Assembly (NCBI GenBank): GCA_964482205.1
Contig: CAYZWI010000006.1
Location: 1 to 64,000, forward strand
Reading direction: 5' to 3'
DNA: 64,000 nt
DNA from: JAZDGX01 sp964482205
Lineage (GTDB): Bacteria > Eisenbacteria > RBG-16-71-46 > CAIMUX01 > WJJG01
How positions within the stretch are numbered: the first letter of the stretch is position 1; each line of letters opens with the position of its first letter. This document shows positions 26,924-34,357 of this stretch, piece after piece. The translations under genes were made by a program, and so were the position numbers. Under the pieces are notes generated by a model, which was given only the letters and a program-made list of their open reading frames with translations, searched no databases and was not told where the DNA came from.

Positions 26924-28930
26924 ATGAAGCTCGCTCGCATCGTTCTCGTCCTCGGCGTTTTCCTGGCCCTGGGCATGGGCTCGGCGTCCGCCGAGGAGAC
27001 GACCATCTACAATGTCCAGACGGGCATGCATCCGGTAGACACGATGGTGACGCTGCGCGATTGCGTCGTCACCGGCACCGGGTTCTGGGGCTTTTTCATC
27101 CAGGTTCCCGAGGCCAATCACCATCCCAGTTACGGCTATCAGTACTCCGGCATCTGGGTGTACTCGGGGAATCTGCATCTCGGCAAGGTTCGCCGCGGGG
27201 ACCTCGTCGATGTGACCGGCTTCGTCGACGAATACTTCGATTTCACCGAGGTCGACATCGCGCACTCCCCCTGCACGCCGACGACCTGCAGCTTCACCGT
27301 CACCGGCACCGCTCCCGTTCCGACGCCGGTGACCGTCGACATCTCCGCCGTCAATCTGCCCACCGCCCCGCTGGCGGAAGCGTACGAGTCGGTCCTCATC
27401 CGCGTGGATGACGACGACACGAGCTTGTACGCCGGCGAGATGGACAGCTACGACGAGTGGTATGCGCGCACGAATCTTGCCCACGCCACCGGCGATTCCA
27501 TCCTGGTGGATCACAAGTCGGCCGATCCCGAAGGGGACTTCGACTACGCCCAGCCCGACGAGAATCAGCTTCTGACCTTCGTGCAGGGCATCCTCGACTA
27601 CAACTACTCAGCGTTCAAGATCGACCCGCGCAATTGCCCCGAGGATCTGGGCATGGGCTGCGCGCCCGAGCTGCGCGCCGCCTGGGCGGTCGACAACACC
27701 CATGTGGACGTGCTCTTCGCCGTGGACGTGGAGGAAGAGAGCTCCGAATCGATCTACAACTACTACATCGACTCCGGCCTGAGCGTCACGAACGCGGAGC
27801 GCGACGACAGCAACCATCGCCTCGTGCATCTGACGACCGCCCCGCAGACCCCGGGCATCATCGACATCATCTATGTGGAAGCGGTCTTCTCGGAGGGCGG
27901 GGTCGAGATGGATCAGGCCGACTTCACCTTCACGCAGGGGATCACACCGATCTACACCCTGCAGTATGTTCCCGACCTGCTCTCCGACGCCTCTCCCTAT
28001 CGCGATGTGGTCGTCACCACCACCGGACGCGTCACCGGGATGGACGGCCGCTACTACTTCCTGCAGGAGGGCGACGCCGGCCCCTTCAAGCACCTCTACA
28101 GCCGCGTGAGCGCGGTCGGCGATATCGCGGTCGGCGACAGCGTGATCGTCGCGGGCCGGATCACCGAGTACTACGATCACGAAACCGAGCTCAGCTATCA
28201 TTCGGGCGTGCAGGGCTACCGGAACCTCGGGCCCGCCCAGCACGACGTCATCGTCACCGAGGTGAACGCGCACGATCTGCTCTACGATGCGTTCCCCAAC
28301 GATCTCAATCCGCCCGACGACAACGCGCCCGAACCTTGGGAACATGCGCTGGTCAAGATCCGCCAGCCGTGCTATCTGGACAGTGTGCCGGGCGAGGCGG
28401 CGCTCTACGGGGAATGGTGGCTGCAGCCGGGGACGGGAACGCCACCCGACACCTGCCGCACCGACTTCCTTCACGACATGAACGAATACGGCGAGACCCT
28501 GCGCTTCATCCCGACCCAGGGAGACAGCATTCGCCTCACCGGGATCGTGCGCTTCGAATACAACATCTATCGGGTGATCCCGTTCGACCGCGATCACATC
28601 GAGATGCTGCATTACGGCGGTTCGGTGAACGATCCGGGGCAGGCGTATGGCCTGCGCCTGTCACCGAATCGTCCCAATCCCTTCCGGGCGAATACCCAGT
28701 TCCGCTTCCACCTCGAAGAGGATGCGGCCTCCGTTCAGGTGACGATCTTCGATGTGACCGGCGCGGTGGTGCGCCATCTGGTGAGCGGAAAGGCGATGAA
28801 GGCGGGCGAGCACAATCTCTCCTGGGACGGCGCGAATGACGACGGCGCCCCCTGCTCCTCCGGCGCCTACTTCTATCGCCTGGATGTGGACGGCCGCAGC
28901 GAGTCGCGTTCGATGATCCGCCTCGACTAG
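26924..28930 (+). CDS. Secreted OB-fold protein with FlgD-like C-terminal domain
   Basis: A 668-residue secreted protein. A clean signal peptide ends GSASA. At least two OB-fold-like segments (about 20-160, TLRDCVVTGTGFWGFFIQV, GDLVDVTGFVDEY; and about 350-440, TTTGRVTGMDGRYYFLQEG, VGDSVIVAGRITEYYD) recall the DUF5689/YdeI-like OB repeats of surface proteins. The last 85 residues form a FlgD Ig-like domain (LSPNRPNPFRANTQFRF, VQVTIFDVTGAVVRHL, GAYFYRLDVDG, SMIRLD), used as a C-terminal sorting or anchor module in FCB bacteria. The ATG at 26924 has GGAGGGG 5 bases upstream. It has its own promoter. Confidence 0.8.
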   Translation: MKLARIVLVLGVFLALGMGSASAEETTIYNVQTGMHPVDTMVTLRDCVVTGTGFWGFFIQVPEANHHPSYGYQYSGIWVYSGNLHLGKVRRGDLVDVTGFVDEYFDFTEVDIAHSPCTPTTCSFTVTGTAPVPTPVTVDISAVNLPTAPLAEAYESVLIRVDDDDTSLYAGEMDSYDEWYARTNLAHATGDSILVDHKSADPEGDFDYAQPDENQLLTFVQGILDYNYSAFKIDPRNCPEDLGMGCAPELRAAWAVDNTHVDVLFAVDVEEESSESIYNYYIDSGLSVTNAERDDSNHRLVHLTTAPQTPGIIDIIYVEAVFSEGGVEMDQADFTFTQGITPIYTLQYVPDLLSDASPYRDVVVTTTGRVTGMDGRYYFLQEGDAGPFKHLYSRVSAVGDIAVGDSVIVAGRITEYYDHETELSYHSGVQGYRNLGPAQHDVIVTEVNAHDLLYDAFPNDLNPPDDNAPEPWEHALVKIRQPCYLDSVPGEAALYGEWWLQPGTGTPPDTCRTDFLHDMNEYGETLRFIPTQGDSIRLTGIVRFEYNIYRVIPFDRDHIEMLHYGGSVNDPGQAYGLRLSPNRPNPFRANTQFRFHLEEDAASVQVTIFDVTGAVVRHLVSGKAMKAGEHNLSWDGANDDGAPCSSGAYFYRLDVDGRSESRSMIRLD

Positions 28931-29015
28931 CGAGACGGCGTGTCCGCCTCGTCGTTTGCGCATCCGGCATCACGCCGGGACAGCGCGCGGTGAGGAGGGA
29001 ACGAGCCGAGGGAAC

Positions 29016-29044
29016 GAGAGCCCGGGGCATCCGCCCGGGCTCTC
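29016..29044. terminator. Bidirectional hairpin terminator between convergent genes
   Basis: GAGAGCCCGGG (29016-29026) and CCCGGGCTCTC (29034-29044) make a perfect 11-base-pair stem with a 7-base loop. It sits between the OB-fold protein gene (plus) and the rhomboid gene (minus), in a 198-base gap that shows nothing else. A T-rich tail (TCCTCATT) follows on the plus strand. Confidence 0.65.
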
Positions 29045-29128
29045 CTCATTGCAGGCGCCGGAAGAAGGAACGAGGCCGCATCCCCTTCGCCCGCACCGGC
29101 TCCGTCGCCGGCCGAGGCGGCGTGTCGA

Positions 29129-29851
29129 TCAGCTCCAGCGGTCGCCGTCGCGCTCGCGGGTGAAGTCGATCAGGCGCATGCCGCCGCGCCCCCGTCCGCC
29201 TCCCCGCAAACGCCTCCAGATGTCGCCGGGCCCGAAGCCGCGCAGGAAGAGCCAGCCGAAGACGAAGCCGCCCAGGTGGGTCACATGGGAGATGTTGTCC
29301 CGGCCGGGCTGAATGGAGCTCAAGAGTGCGATCGCGGCGAGGAAGATGACGAAGATGCGTACGGGAATGGGGATCAAGAAATACAGCATCACCCGCCGGT
29401 GGGGAAAGAAGAGCGCGTAGCCCATCAACACCCCGTAGATCGCGCCGGATGCGCCCACGGTCGGAATGTCGGCATGGGGAGTCACGACCGCATTCAACAG
29501 TCCGGCTCCAATGCCGGAGAAGAAATAAAAGGAGAGGAACCGGCGGGTGCCGAGCACGCGTTCGATATCGGAGCCGAACATCCAGAGGATGAACATGTTG
29601 ATGAGGATGTGAAAGATGCCGCCGTGCAGGAACATGTAGGTCACGGCCTGCCAGATGCGGCCGTGCCAGAAGGCGGCGGGGACCATGCCGAAGAGATAGA
29701 TGAAGCGCCCTGCGAGGTCTTGCCCATGATTCACGCTGGGCAAGCTGATGATGTTCTGGACGAGATAAATGATCACATTCCAGATCAGGAGGTACTTGAT
29801 CGCCTCGGGGATCAGCCCTCCAATTTGGGAGCGCTCATAGCCGTTCGACAA
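29129..29851 (-). CDS. Rhomboid-family intramembrane serine protease
   Basis: A polytopic membrane protein of about 240 residues. The catalytic serine is in the GxSG motif of TVGASGAIYG, the catalytic histidine in ISHVTHLGGFVFG, and the oxyanion-helix H-x-x-x-N in HILINMFILWMFG. Rhomboids cut membrane-anchored proteins inside the bilayer. No ATG or GTG is suitably placed; the TTG at 29851, with GGGGAAAGGG nearby, gives a good fit to the family. The C-terminal tail is glycine/arginine-rich. It lies downstream of the bactofilin gene, on the same strand, 115 bases away. Confidence 0.88.
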   Translation of the reverse strand: MSNGYERSQIGGLIPEAIKYLLIWNVIIYLVQNIISLPSVNHGQDLAGRFIYLFGMVPAAFWHGRIWQAVTYMFLHGGIFHILINMFILWMFGSDIERVLGTRRFLSFYFFSGIGAGLLNAVVTPHADIPTVGASGAIYGVLMGYALFFPHRRVMLYFLIPIPVRIFVIFLAAIALLSSIQPGRDNISHVTHLGGFVFGWLFLRGFGPGDIWRRLRGGGRGRGGMRLIDFTRERDGDRWS

Positions 29852-29966
29852 TGGAAGGCCCTTTCCCCTTTCGCGAGCCGCGCGGAAAGCACGCGCCCGG
29901 AAGCGAGGAATCGCTCCCGGGCCGCACGCGAGGAACCCGCCCGAACGCGAGCTATGCGATCGTTGG

Positions 29967-30374
29967 CTAACTCTTGGCGATGCGCAGCTTGTCGTGGCCT
30001 TCGTTCGCCCGGGCGCCCGCGGCCGCGCGGGCCGCATCTCCCATGATGCAATTGCCCTGGAAGACGGCGCCATCCTCGATCAGGAAGCTGCTCGAATGGA
30101 CATCGCCTTCGAGCCGCGCGCCCTTCAGCAACTGCACCTTGCCGCGCACGCGCACCTGGCCGTAGATCCGCCCGGTCACGACCGCCGAGTCCGCGCTCAC
30201 ATCGGCCTTCACGACCCCGCTCGGCCCGACGACGAGCCCTTCGGTCACGGCCACCTGGCCCTCGACATCCCCGTCCACGCGCAACGAACCGTTCACCCTC
30301 AGCACGCCGTTGAAGCTGGCTCCGCTGCCGATGATCGTCGCGGAAGCGGAATCCAGGCGCTGCCGATCGTCCAC
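29967..30374 (-). CDS. Bactofilin, polymer-forming cytoskeletal protein
   Basis: A 135-residue protein made mainly of a bactofilin beta-helix (about 12-112) with the repeating GxLRVDGxVEGxV pattern: VNGSLRVDGDVEGQVAV, VTGRIYGQVRVRGKVQLL, ARLEGDVHSSSFLIEDGAVFQG. Bactofilins self-assemble without nucleotides and scaffold cell-shape or envelope enzymes. The GTG start at 30374 is supported by GGAGGG 4 bases upstream. The C-terminal tail is charged. No peptidoglycan hydrolase is adjacent; the next gene downstream is the rhomboid protease. Confidence 0.9.
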   Translation of the reverse strand: MDDRQRLDSASATIIGSGASFNGVLRVNGSLRVDGDVEGQVAVTEGLVVGPSGVVKADVSADSAVVTGRIYGQVRVRGKVQLLKGARLEGDVHSSSFLIEDGAVFQGNCIMGDAARAAAGARANEGHDKLRIAKS

Positions 30375-30523
30375 GATACCCTCCTATACGCGCCGACCCA
30401 TCGTGTGCGCGCCTATCCTCGCATCCGCAAAATGCTCCTTCAACGCCTTTCTCCGCCGCCGGGCGGAAGTGCTGCGCGACTGCGCGGTTCGGCGCGGCGC
30501 GCCTCCCCCGTGGGCCCCGCGCT

Positions 30524-31849
30524 TCATTCCATGCCCAGCGCGCCCGGCAGGGCCGCGCCCTCGGCGGGCCCCTCGAGGGCCCGCAGCACGATCGCGGTCA
30601 GATCGTCCTCCGCGTGCACCTGCCCGGTGTGGGCCCGCACCGCCTCCAGGAGACGGTGGCAGATGCGCCGAGCCGAATCGGCCGGCGACACCGACCGCGC
30701 GAGCTCGACCAGGCGCTCCACGCCGAACATCTCGCCATCCTTGTCCATCGCCTCGGTGATGCCGTCGGTGTAGAAGATCAGCAGATCTCCCGGGTCGAGA
30801 TCGATGAATTCCTCCACATACCGCGCTTCCGCGAGCGGGCCGAGCAGCGGTCCGCCCGCCGTCAGCCATTCCACCTGGCCGCCCGCGCGCAGGAGCAGCG
30901 GCGGATTGTGGCCGGCGTTCGCGTAGGTGAGGCGCCCTCGTTCGCGGTCGAGAACGCCGTAGACCGCGGTCACGAAGACCGAGTTCTCGACGCTCTCGAA
31001 GATCAGGCGATTCACTTTGGCGAGGATCACGCTGATCGAGTAGTTGTTGCGAATCTCCGCGCGCAGGCTGGCCCGAAAGGTGGCCATCAGGATGCCCGCC
31101 GCCACGCCTTTTCCGGCGACATCTCCGACCATCAGGCCGAGCTGGTCGGGCGTGATGGGCACGAAGTCGTACACATCGCCGCTCACTTCGCGCGAGGGAT
31201 GATTGAAGGCGGCGAGATCGAACCCGGGGAAGCGCGGCGCGTCGGCCGGCAGCAGGCGCATCTGGATGCGGCGCGCGATCCCGATCTCGTCCTCGAGCCG
31301 GCGCTTCTCCACGCTCTGCTCGTGCAGCCAGGCGCGCTGGATCGCGATCGCCGCATGCAGCCCGAAGGCCTGCAGCAGCTCGAGGTCGCGGGCGGAGAAG
31401 GCGTCGGCGCGATCGTTCTCGAGATTGAAGATTCCGACCAGCTCGTCCTGGACGATCAGGGGAATGGCCATCTCGGAGCGCGTGGCGGCGCGCGCTTTCT
31501 TGTAGCGCGGATCGGAACCCACGTCGGGCAGGATCACCGGCTGGCGGTTCTGGGCCGCCCATCCGACCGCGCCTTCTCCGAGCTTCAGGCGCACGCTCTC
31601 CTCGGCCCCTTCCGGGTACCCCTCGCCGTAGAACCAGTTGACCTCGTCGGTGCCGGGCGGATGGAGGTAGATGCCCACCGCCTGGAAGTCGATCAGCTCG
31701 CGCAGGAGATCGATCATCAATGGCAGGATCGCATCCAGCTCGAGGGTGCGGGCCAGCTCGAGGGCGACCCGGTCGAGCAACTGCCCCTTGCGCCGCTCGA
31801 GGCGCAGCTCCTCGTCCGGGTCCAGACCGGCGGGCGGATCATTCGTCAT
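30524..31849 (-). CDS. GAF domain plus PP2C-type (RsbU/SpoIIE-like) serine phosphatase
   Basis: A 441-residue cytosolic phosphatase. An N-terminal GAF sensor domain (about 20-175; LIDFQAVGIYLHPPG, GEGAVGWAAQNRQPVIL) is followed by a short linker helix (RRLEDEIGIARRIQMRLLP) and a PP2C-type phosphatase domain (about 215-420). Metal-site motifs are SGDVYDFV, MVGDVAGKG and LIFYTDGITEA, plus the late AEDDLTAIVL. Such proteins usually dephosphorylate anti-sigma antagonists in partner-switch signalling. No anti-sigma factor or STAS gene is nearby. Start is 11 bases inside the amidohydrolase gene with AGGGAG upstream, implying translational coupling. Confidence 0.9.
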   Translation of the reverse strand: MTNDPPAGLDPDEELRLERRKGQLLDRVALELARTLELDAILPLMIDLLRELIDFQAVGIYLHPPGTDEVNWFYGEGYPEGAEESVRLKLGEGAVGWAAQNRQPVILPDVGSDPRYKKARAATRSEMAIPLIVQDELVGIFNLENDRADAFSARDLELLQAFGLHAAIAIQRAWLHEQSVEKRRLEDEIGIARRIQMRLLPADAPRFPGFDLAAFNHPSREVSGDVYDFVPITPDQLGLMVGDVAGKGVAAGILMATFRASLRAEIRNNYSISVILAKVNRLIFESVENSVFVTAVYGVLDRERGRLTYANAGHNPPLLLRAGGQVEWLTAGGPLLGPLAEARYVEEFIDLDPGDLLIFYTDGITEAMDKDGEMFGVERLVELARSVSPADSARRICHRLLEAVRAHTGQVHAEDDLTAIVLRALEGPAEGAALPGALGME

Positions 31850-33362
31850 GCACCACTCCCTGGCGCCGCCAGTCGTCGGAAGGCGCGAGCACCCATTCGC
31901 GTCTTTGCAGGATCGCGCGCGCCTCGGCCCGGAATCCCGTTCGCGGATCGGGATTCGCGGGGTCGCTTTCGAAGAGGACCAGGTTCTCGCAACCGAGATT
32001 CCACGGCGAATGGGGGGCCCACTCGCGAATGCCTCGCGCGCGCAGCCCGCAATAGACGCCCACCGCCTCGTCCGCGCTCAGACGGGAAGCCTGCTCGGGA
32101 TGCGCGATCGCGCCGCGCAAGCCGAACGCGGGATCCATCGGCATGCCGTCGGAGCCGAAGACGAGCGCGACCCCGCAATCGAAGACCTGGCGCAAGGGGT
32201 TCGCGCGCGCACGCCGCTTCTCGCCCAGCGCGCGGTCGTACAAGCCGCCGGCCTGCCCCCAGCGCGCGGCGAAATTCGGCTGCATCGAGAGCCGCATGCC
32301 GACCCGCGCGGCGCGTTCGAGCTGGGCTTCGTCGATGAGCTCCGCGTGCTCGAGCGAGATCCACTCCCCCGCCTGGCGCCCGCGCTGGGCGGCGATCCGC
32401 TCGGACACGCGGATCACCTGCTCGATGGCGGCATCGCCGATCGCGTGAACGGCGACCGGCAGGAGATGCGCGCGACAGCGGCCCAGCAGCTCGGCCAGCT
32501 CCGCATCGCCGTAGAGCAGGCGCCCGGCAGGGGCGCCGTCGGCGAAGGGCTGCGCCAGCGCCGCGGTGCGCGCTCCGATCGAGCCGTCGGCGAAGACCTT
32601 GATTCCGCCCAGGCGCAGGCTGTTGCGCTCGAGCCAGCCTTCCTCGCGCAGCCGAAGGGCGAGTTCGATTTGCGCCGGGCGGAAATGGAGCAGCACTTCT
32701 CCGCGCAAGGTGCCGCGCTTCAAGAGACCGAGGTACGCGTCGGCCGCGCCTTCGCTGCCCATCTCCGAGACGCGCACGATGCCCATGCGCATGGCCGCGT
32801 CCTGCGCGTCGAGGAGGGCCTGTTCCCGCTCGGCGGGCGTCGGCGGCCAGATGGTCGCGAGCCCCATCGCGCGCTCTTCGGTCAGGACACCGCGCGGATC
32901 CAGATCCGGCCAGCGCAAGGCCGCCTGCGCCGCCGCGCGGGAATTAAGGAGCGCCAGGTGCCCGCAGACCCGGCAGAGAATCGCCGGGCGATCGGGAACG
33001 GCGAGGTCCAGCTCCGCCTGTTGCGGCACGCTCGCATCCTGCCAGGCGGTCTCGTCCCATCCTTCAGCCCACAGCACGGCCTTTTCGGGATGCGCGCGCG
33101 CGTAGGCCTCGAGCGTCGAGAGAAGCTCATCGCGCGATGCGACCGAGCCGAGGTCCAGCCGTTGGCGGCTGAGCCCCAGATGCAGCAAGTGCACGTGCGC
33201 GTCCCAGAAGCCGGGCACCGCGAAGAGCCGCGGCCGCCGGTCTTCGGGGGCAGGCCGGTGGAAGGCGAGACGCCCCTGGCGGAAGGTCAGGTCCCATGGC
33301 CCCGGATGATCGGAATCGGACGGGCGCAAGGCCACATCGCGCAGGGTGAAGTCGAGCGTCAT
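31839..33362 (-). CDS. YtcJ-like amidohydrolase
   Basis: A 507-residue metal-dependent hydrolase of the amidohydrolase-3 (YtcJ/exoenzyme-regulating) group. Metal motifs include DAHVHLLHLG (the first HxH), a long TIM-barrel, LGGIKVFADGSIGARTAAL (characteristic of this group, the K and D being ligands), VAVHAIGDAAIEQVI, SLEHAELID and FGSDGMPMDP. Relatives hydrolyse N-substituted amides or cyclic ureas; the substrate is not predictable. The ATG at 33362 follows GGGAAGG by 8 bases. It sits between a zinc-ribbon gene and a GAF-PP2C phosphatase gene, all co-directional. Confidence 0.85.
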   Translation of the reverse strand: MTLDFTLRDVALRPSDSDHPGPWDLTFRQGRLAFHRPAPEDRRPRLFAVPGFWDAHVHLLHLGLSRQRLDLGSVASRDELLSTLEAYARAHPEKAVLWAEGWDETAWQDASVPQQAELDLAVPDRPAILCRVCGHLALLNSRAAAQAALRWPDLDPRGVLTEERAMGLATIWPPTPAEREQALLDAQDAAMRMGIVRVSEMGSEGAADAYLGLLKRGTLRGEVLLHFRPAQIELALRLREEGWLERNSLRLGGIKVFADGSIGARTAALAQPFADGAPAGRLLYGDAELAELLGRCRAHLLPVAVHAIGDAAIEQVIRVSERIAAQRGRQAGEWISLEHAELIDEAQLERAARVGMRLSMQPNFAARWGQAGGLYDRALGEKRRARANPLRQVFDCGVALVFGSDGMPMDPAFGLRGAIAHPEQASRLSADEAVGVYCGLRARGIREWAPHSPWNLGCENLVLFESDPANPDPRTGFRAEARAILQRREWVLAPSDDWRRQGVVHDE

Positions 33363-33386
33363 GGCGCGCACCTTCCCTCGAGCGGC

Positions 33387-33734
33387 CTACAGCCAGTAGA
33401 GAATGCGGCCGCAATTCTCGCATGTGGGAAGCGCGCTGGTCTCCGAGACGGTCGGCTTCGAGGAAGTGGGCAAGGCCTGGAAACAGCCCAGGCAAATGCG
33501 GTTGATCACCGGAACGACCGCGCGCTCGTACTTGCGACGCACCCGTTGATACAGCCGGAAGTCGGAGGTGGGGATCTGCTTGACGAGACGGCCGCGGGCG
33601 GTCTGCAACTGCTGGAGACCGTCCACGGAGAAACCGAGCGCTTCTTCCTTCTTCTTGCTCGCCGGATCCTCCACCTCCCGGATCATGAGCTCGAGATCCT
33701 GGAGCTGGGCCAGCCGTTGCACGCGATCGCTCAC
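33387..33734 (-). CDS. Small coiled-coil protein with C4 zinc ribbon
   Basis: A 115-residue protein whose N-terminal two-thirds is helical and charged (likely coiled coil), followed by a C-terminal zinc ribbon with CLGC and CENC (four cysteines). The end is GRILYWL, as in the zf-RING_7/CdsZ-like zinc-ribbon proteins found in many bacteria. Its exact function is uncertain. The GTG start overlaps the ptsN-like stop by 4 bases (GTGA), so it is coupled to it. Confidence 0.85.
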   Translation of the reverse strand: MSDRVQRLAQLQDLELMIREVEDPASKKKEEALGFSVDGLQQLQTARGRLVKQIPTSDFRLYQRVRRKYERAVVPVINRICLGCFQALPTSSKPTVSETSALPTCENCGRILYWL

Positions 33735-34195
33735 TTGAATCCCTCCCGCACAACCTCGGCGAATTCCGAGAACGAACGGACCGCGAGCAGCTTCTCGCGC
33801 ACGGCGTCTTCGCTGACGATCTCGACGATCTTTCCGAGCAGCGGAAGGTATTCGTGCTTGCGGTCTTCGTATGGAGCGACGATCAGAAAGAAGATCCGGC
33901 AGGACTCGCCGTCGAGCGCTCCGAAGTCGATGCCCTTGGACGAGAGCGCGAAAACCACGCGGGTGTTCATGGCCGTCGTGCTGCGGCCGTGCGGGACGGC
34001 GACGCCTTTGCCGAGCCCCGTGCTCCCCAGGCTCTCCCGCCGGCGGATCATCTCCAGCAGGCTCGGATCGGCAGTGGAGCCGTCTTCGCTCAAGGCGCGC
34101 GCCATCTCGACCAGGACCCCGTCTTTGGTGCGAGAGCGCAGTTCAGGAAGGAAGCGCGTCTCATGGAAGTAGGAGAGCAGATGTTCGGCCGTCAT
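33731..34195 (-). CDS. ptsN: PtsN-like PTS EIIA domain protein
   Basis: A 154-residue EIIA domain of the fructose/nitrogen type. The phosphorylated histidine is in GKGVAVPHGRS, preceded by the RRESLGSTGLG segment and followed by GIDFGALDGESCRIFFLIV. No EIIB, EIIC or HPr gene is adjacent, so a regulatory EIIA-Ntr-like or PTS-linked signalling role is more likely than sugar uptake. GGAGG precedes the ATG by 4 bases. The upstream 162-base gap contains a 16-base perfect palindrome (34278-34293). Confidence 0.88.
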   Translation of the reverse strand: MTAEHLLSYFHETRFLPELRSRTKDGVLVEMARALSEDGSTADPSLLEMIRRRESLGSTGLGKGVAVPHGRSTTAMNTRVVFALSSKGIDFGALDGESCRIFFLIVAPYEDRKHEYLPLLGKIVEIVSEDAVREKLLAVRSFSEFAEVVREGFK

Positions 34196-34277
34196 CCCGC
34201 CTCCGCGTCGTCGTGCCCGGATTCGCGTCGCGAAGACCCTACCTTACCGGGCATCCGCGCCGAGTACAATCCCGAGA

Positions 34278-34293
34278 ATCGATGATCATCGAT
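34278..34293. promoter_or_regulatory. 16-base perfect palindrome, candidate operator
   Basis: ATCGATGATCATCGAT is an exact palindrome in the gap between the ptsN-like gene and the batD/E gene (both minus strand). A weak promoter-like pair (TTGTAC and TAAGGT, 17-base spacer) lies just downstream of it on the minus strand. It could be a regulator site for the ptsN operon. Role unproven. Confidence 0.35.
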
Positions 34294-34357
34294 GACGCCG
34301 TCCGGGAACCCATCCGCCGGCCCCGGGCGCATCCCCCCCGTCCCCGCATCGCCCGGA

